25,540 nt of DNA, taken from the NCBI GenBank assembly GCA_028717105.1, contig JAQUOM010000011.1:1-25540 (forward strand), read 5' to 3'. Positions 22,916-25,540 of this stretch are shown piece by piece. A model generated the notes under the pieces. The model ran no database searches and had not been told where the DNA came from. It saw nothing but the letters and a program-made list of their open reading frames with translations. Both the position numbers and the translations under genes were made by a program. The stretch comes from Candidatus Omnitrophota bacterium. GTDB lineage: Bacteria > Omnitrophota > Gorgyraeia > Velamenicoccales > Velamenicoccaceae. Each line of letters starts with the position of its first letter. The first letter of the stretch is position 1.

Positions 22916-23327
22916 AAGCGTCGAAGCGCGTCTTTTGGATCTTTCGGCTGGCCCGGTCGTCCAAGAGCTTTAAAAATTCTTCAAGGACCCGGAGGGCCTC
23001 TTTTGTCCTCTGGATGTTTGCCAGAAAAAGATGGGCCGAGGAACGTTTTGCTGTTTTGTTGGCGAACGCCTTGCCGGGGTCTTCCGTGCTTTTGCGTTCC
23101 AGGACCATTCTCAGGCGGTCGACACGGCTGGATCTGAAGATTTTCGTCACGGCATGGCGCAAGTGGCGCAGACGTCTGGTAAGAGACGCATCTTTCAGGC
23201 AAAACCTTGCGATGTCTTCGCAAACCCGCAGGCCTTCTTTGGCGCGGTTGACATTTGCGTCCAGGACCCTGTAAATATCTTTTGCGGCGTCTTGCGGATT
23301 TTTCCCCGGTTTGTTTTTGGAGTTCAA
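22863..23327 (-). CDS. thiD2: ThiD2-like domain protein, probable HMP-phosphate kinase
   Basis: The 154-residue protein matches the ThiD2 domain that is normally the N-terminal half of ThiD2-ThiE fusions: IYRVLDANVNRAKEGLRVCE, then a helix with RLRHLRHAV, an ED-G segment, and AHLFLANIQRTKEALRVLEE. ThiD2 has been shown to phosphorylate HMP-phosphate, which would feed ThiE. Its only suitable start is TTG at 23327, overlapping the upstream stop as TTGA, with AGGCGG six bases before. Here it is a separate gene overlapping thiE by 53 bases. Confidence 0.85.
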   Translation of the reverse strand: MNSKNKPGKNPQDAAKDIYRVLDANVNRAKEGLRVCEDIARFCLKDASLTRRLRHLRHAVTKIFRSSRVDRLRMVLERKSTEDPGKAFANKTAKRSSAHLFLANIQRTKEALRVLEEFLKLLDDRASRKIQKTRFDAYELEKTTLKKFPSLLDP

Positions 23328-23794
23328 GATATCCGCCTGATCTTGTCAATGATTCCTGTCGTCGATCTGCTTTTGATGTAGGGGATCACGCAGACTTTGC
23401 CTCCGTCTGCGAGGACTTCTTTTGCGCCGACAATGCAGGAGATGTCCCAGTCGCCCCCCTTGACCAGGACATCCGGCTTCAGGGTTTTAATGAGTTCTAG
23501 AGGCGTGTCCCGGCTGAACAGAACGATGTAGTCCACGCAAGCCAGGGCTGCCAGGACGCACGCCCTGTCTGTTTCGTTATTGATGGGCCGAGCTTTCCCT
23601 TTCAGCCGGCGGACAGACGCGTCGCTGTTGAGTCCGATGATCAGGATGTCTCCGAGCGCTTTGGCTTTTTCCAGGTAGGCCACATGACCGTAATGCAGGA
23701 TGTCAAAACAGCCGTTGGTAAAAACGACTCTTTTTGCGTCAGAGCGTCGCAATATATTTTTGAGGCGATGAAGCGTTACGATCTTTTTACGCAT
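23324..23794 (-). CDS. rfaE2: D-glycero-beta-D-manno-heptose 1-phosphate adenylyltransferase (HldE C-domain / RfaE2)
   Basis: A 156-residue cytidylyltransferase-like nucleotidyltransferase that transfers AMP to heptose 1-phosphate, making ADP-heptose for LPS core. TNGCFDILHYGH carries the HxGH motif (residues 34-37), followed by GLNSD, RPI and KPDVLVKGGDW. It matches the stand-alone second domain of HldE. It lies eight bases after gmhA, supporting the pathway. The kinase partner (HldA/RfaE1) and GmhB are not in the window. It overlaps the ThiD2-like gene by four bases. Confidence 0.9.
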   Translation of the reverse strand: MRKKIVTLHRLKNILRRSDAKRVVFTNGCFDILHYGHVAYLEKAKALGDILIIGLNSDASVRRLKGKARPINNETDRACVLAALACVDYIVLFSRDTPLELIKTLKPDVLVKGGDWDISCIVGAKEVLADGGKVCVIPYIKSRSTTGIIDKIRRIS

Positions 23795-23802
23795 GGCCTG
23801 TT

Positions 23803-24372
23803 TTAAGCGCGGTTTTCGATCAGATGGCAGATGATGTGGATGATGAGGATATGGGCTTCCTGAATCCGGGCTGTTATTTTCGACGGGACGATCAGGGCCA
23901 GGTCGGCTGTTTGGGCCAGCCCCCCTCCTGTGCCTCCGGTCAAGGCGATCGTCTTTAAGCCTTTGGTTTTGGCGGCCTGGACGGCGGCGAGCACATTTTT
24001 GGCATTCCCGCTTGTTGAGATGGCAAAGGCGATATCTCCGGAGCGGCCCAGGGCTTCGATCTGGCGCATGAAGACCTTGCCGAAGTCATAATCGTTGCCG
24101 ATGGCGCTGAGGAGCGACGTGTCGGTCGTCAGCGCGACGGCCGCGTAGGCCTCCCGTTCTTTCTGGAAGCGGCTGACAAGCTCTGCGGCAAAGTGCTGGC
24201 TGTCGGCGGCGCTTCCGCCATTCCCGAAAATAAGGACTTTATGCCCCGATTTGAGGGCGTCCACGATCGTGCCGGCAGCTTTTTCAATGTGCGAAACCAG
24301 ATCTTCGTCCTGCAGGACTTTTGTGCTGACGTTCAGAGAATCCTGGATGAGGCTCTTGATGATCGGTGTCAT
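23803..24372 (-). CDS. gmhA: Phosphoheptose isomerase GmhA
   Basis: A 189-residue SIS-domain enzyme that converts sedoheptulose 7-phosphate into D-glycero-D-manno-heptose 7-phosphate, the first step of ADP-heptose synthesis. The core VLIFGNGGSAADSQHFAAEL and ISTSGNAKNVLAA are typical, with the catalytic Glu in AAELVSRF and the later EAHILIIH carrying the zinc-site residue. AAGGA lies eight bases before the ATG. It sits 36 bases after the phosphofructokinase stop. Confidence 0.95.
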   Translation of the reverse strand: MTPIIKSLIQDSLNVSTKVLQDEDLVSHIEKAAGTIVDALKSGHKVLIFGNGGSAADSQHFAAELVSRFQKEREAYAAVALTTDTSLLSAIGNDYDFGKVFMRQIEALGRSGDIAFAISTSGNAKNVLAAVQAAKTKGLKTIALTGGTGGGLAQTADLALIVPSKITARIQEAHILIIHIICHLIENRA

Positions 24373-24408
24373 CTTTTGTCCTTGTGTCGCGCTTCCCGTT
24401 TCAAAGGT

Positions 24409-25431
24409 TTAACCAAAGAATTCCTGCGCGATGCCGTAGAGTTCCATGTCGACGGTTTTGAGCTTCTCAACGCCTCTTTCCAGAGGGACGGCGATGATCT
24501 TTGTCCCTGCCAGGCTGACCATCTGGCCGAACTGTTTGTCTTCGACCAACTCGACAGCTTTGATGCCGAAGCGCGTACCCAGGACCCTGTCGAAGGCCGT
24601 GGGTGATCCGCCTCTCTGGATATGGCCCAGGACGCTGACGCGCGTTTCAAAGCCCGTGCGTTTCTCTATCTCTTTGCCCAGATAATCGCCGATGCCGCCA
24701 AGCTTGACGTGTCCGAATTCATCCAGACTCTGGTCTTTGGTGACGTCGGATTCCTTGAGGCGGGCCCCTTCGGCCACGACCACGATGCTGAAGGTTCGGC
24801 CCCTTTGGTGACGTTTTTTGAGGATTTCGCAGGTCTGGTCGAGGTCGATGGGGATTTCCGGGATCAGGATGACATCAGCCCCGCCGGCGATCCCGGCGTG
24901 CGTGGCGATCCATCCCGCGTGGCGGCCCATGACTTCGGCGACCATGATGCGGTGATGGCTTTCTGCCGTCGTATGGAGCCTGTCAATGCACTCCATGGCG
25001 ATATTGACGGCCGTATCGAAACCGAAGGTGTAGTCCGTTGCGTTGAGGTCATTGTCGATCGTTTTCGGGACGCCGACGACGTTGAGGCCTTCCTTGACAA
25101 GCTTATTGGCGACCCCCAGGGTGTCTTCTCCGCCGATGGCGATGAGCGCATCGAGTTTTAACTTCTTAAACGATTCCTTGACCTTATCGACGCCTTTGTC
25201 TTTTTTGTAAGGGTTCGTGCGGCTGGTGCCCAGGATGGTCCCGCCCTTCGGCAGGATGCCGGAGACGGCGTTTAAATCCAGGGGCATCGTATCGCCTTCC
25301 ATAATGCCTTTCCAGCCGTTTCTAAAACCGATGGTTTCATGTTTGTCGTTATACGCCTTCCTGACGATGGCGCGGATGACGGGGTTTAATCCTGGGCAAT
25401 CCCCTCCGCCCGTGAGTACTCCGATTTTCAT
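24409..25431 (-). CDS. 6-phosphofructokinase, probably PPi-dependent type
   Basis: The 340-residue protein has the PFK fold: TGGGDCPGLN, GGEDTLG at 100-106, PKTIDNDL at 122-129 with catalytic Asp126, MGRHAGWIA, and GHIQRGG. In the donor-choosing positions, Asp103 and Lys123 replace the glycines of ATP-dependent E. coli PfkA, the signature seen in PPi-dependent enzymes such as that of Amycolatopsis. AGGAGG lies eight bases upstream of the ATG. Its reversible reaction would link glycolysis to sedoheptulose and heptose metabolism. The donor call is inference from these residues. Confidence 0.9.
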   Translation of the reverse strand: MKIGVLTGGGDCPGLNPVIRAIVRKAYNDKHETIGFRNGWKGIMEGDTMPLDLNAVSGILPKGGTILGTSRTNPYKKDKGVDKVKESFKKLKLDALIAIGGEDTLGVANKLVKEGLNVVGVPKTIDNDLNATDYTFGFDTAVNIAMECIDRLHTTAESHHRIMVAEVMGRHAGWIATHAGIAGGADVILIPEIPIDLDQTCEILKKRHQRGRTFSIVVVAEGARLKESDVTKDQSLDEFGHVKLGGIGDYLGKEIEKRTGFETRVSVLGHIQRGGSPTAFDRVLGTRFGIKAVELVEDKQFGQMVSLAGTKIIAVPLERGVEKLKTVDMELYGIAQEFFG

Positions 25432-25496
25432 AATGTGCTTTCCTCCTGTTGTTTTAGATTTAAATCTGAGCTGTCTTCTTTAGAATCTGTGTCCAT
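25428..25496 (-). CDS. Possible 22-residue upstream ORF overlapping the pfk start
   Basis: An ATG at 25496 opens a 23-codon frame with Asp-, Ser- and Glu-rich product MDTDSKEDSSDLNLKQQEES and a TGA overlapping the pfk ATG as ATGA. There is no strong Shine-Dalgarno before it. It could couple translation or be chance. Confidence 0.25.
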   Translation of the reverse strand: MDTDSKEDSSDLNLKQQEESTL

Positions 25497-25540
25497 AGAA
25501 AGCGCTCGTCTTCATGTTTTCAAATTTTGATCCCCTGATA
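25480..25540 (-). CDS. Possible C-terminal end of an upstream gene
   Basis: On the minus strand one frame is open from the window edge to a TAA at 25480-25482, giving a tail with KFENMKTSAFYGHRF. The other two frames have early stops. The fragment is too short to identify. Confidence 0.3.
   Translation of the reverse strand, partial: IRGSKFENMKTSAFYGHRF

Overview
The window reads as chromosomal sequence of a Gram-negative bacterium, probably of the PVC superphylum and possibly Omnitrophota-like. The lineage call is an inference. It rests on an 89-residue basic protein opening MSIHPSL (14149-14418), which resembles the small basic protein family I know from Chlamydiae and Verrucomicrobia, together with DUF4416, LPS-heptose genes, a GspB-like secretion protein and an NlpD-like lipoprotein. 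Apart from two short genes (475-774 and 11893-12378), every gene lies on the minus strand. Genes are tightly packed, with many 4-base ATGA overlaps. No phage, transposon, CRISPR or restriction locus is visible; this is housekeeping sequence with several uncharacterised small proteins.

Layout in minus-strand transcription order, from high to low coordinates. (1) 25431-20989: PPi-type phosphofructokinase, gmhA, a heptose-1-phosphate adenylyltransferase, thiD2, thiE and thiC, as one chain that joins sugar-phosphate and LPS-heptose genes to thiamine synthesis. (2) 20970-15077: promoter, tRNA-Gly(CCC), NlpD-like lipoprotein, AAA ATPase with a degenerate nuclease-like tail, YfcE-type phosphoesterase, HIT protein, dGTPase and a GAF/HD-GYP protein. 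(3) 15094-12370: promoter, SPOR-domain protein, small basic protein, M50 protease, aroB. (4) A divergent promoter pair at 11689-11852 separates the plus-strand GspB-like gene from a minus-strand operon of PilZ protein, 50-residue zinc ribbon (GTG start), second PilZ protein, DUF4416 and a PflX-like radical SAM protein. (5) truD, then two small membrane proteins with their own promoter. (6) A response regulator with a GGDEF-like domain and a C-terminal MshEN-like motif pair. (7) A zinc-ribbon protein, secreted carbohydrate-binding-like protein, uppP and an acyl-CoA synthetase. (8) A promoter followed by two unknown small proteins and lexA. (9) A partial membrane-anchored coiled-coil protein.

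Two themes link the genes. One is cyclic-di-GMP: a GGDEF-like protein carrying an MshEN-like module, an HD-GYP protein and two PilZ proteins all lie within about 11 kb. The other is the cell envelope: UppP, NlpD-like, SPOR, heptose, GspB-like and M50 proteins. I see no clearly new multi-gene system. The best leads are the GGDEF-MshEN fusion, the ATPase with a dead-looking PD-(D/E)XK tail, the split and overlapping ThiD2/ThiE pair, the two unknown proteins with lexA, and two promoters placed so close to their ATG that the transcripts should be leaderless.
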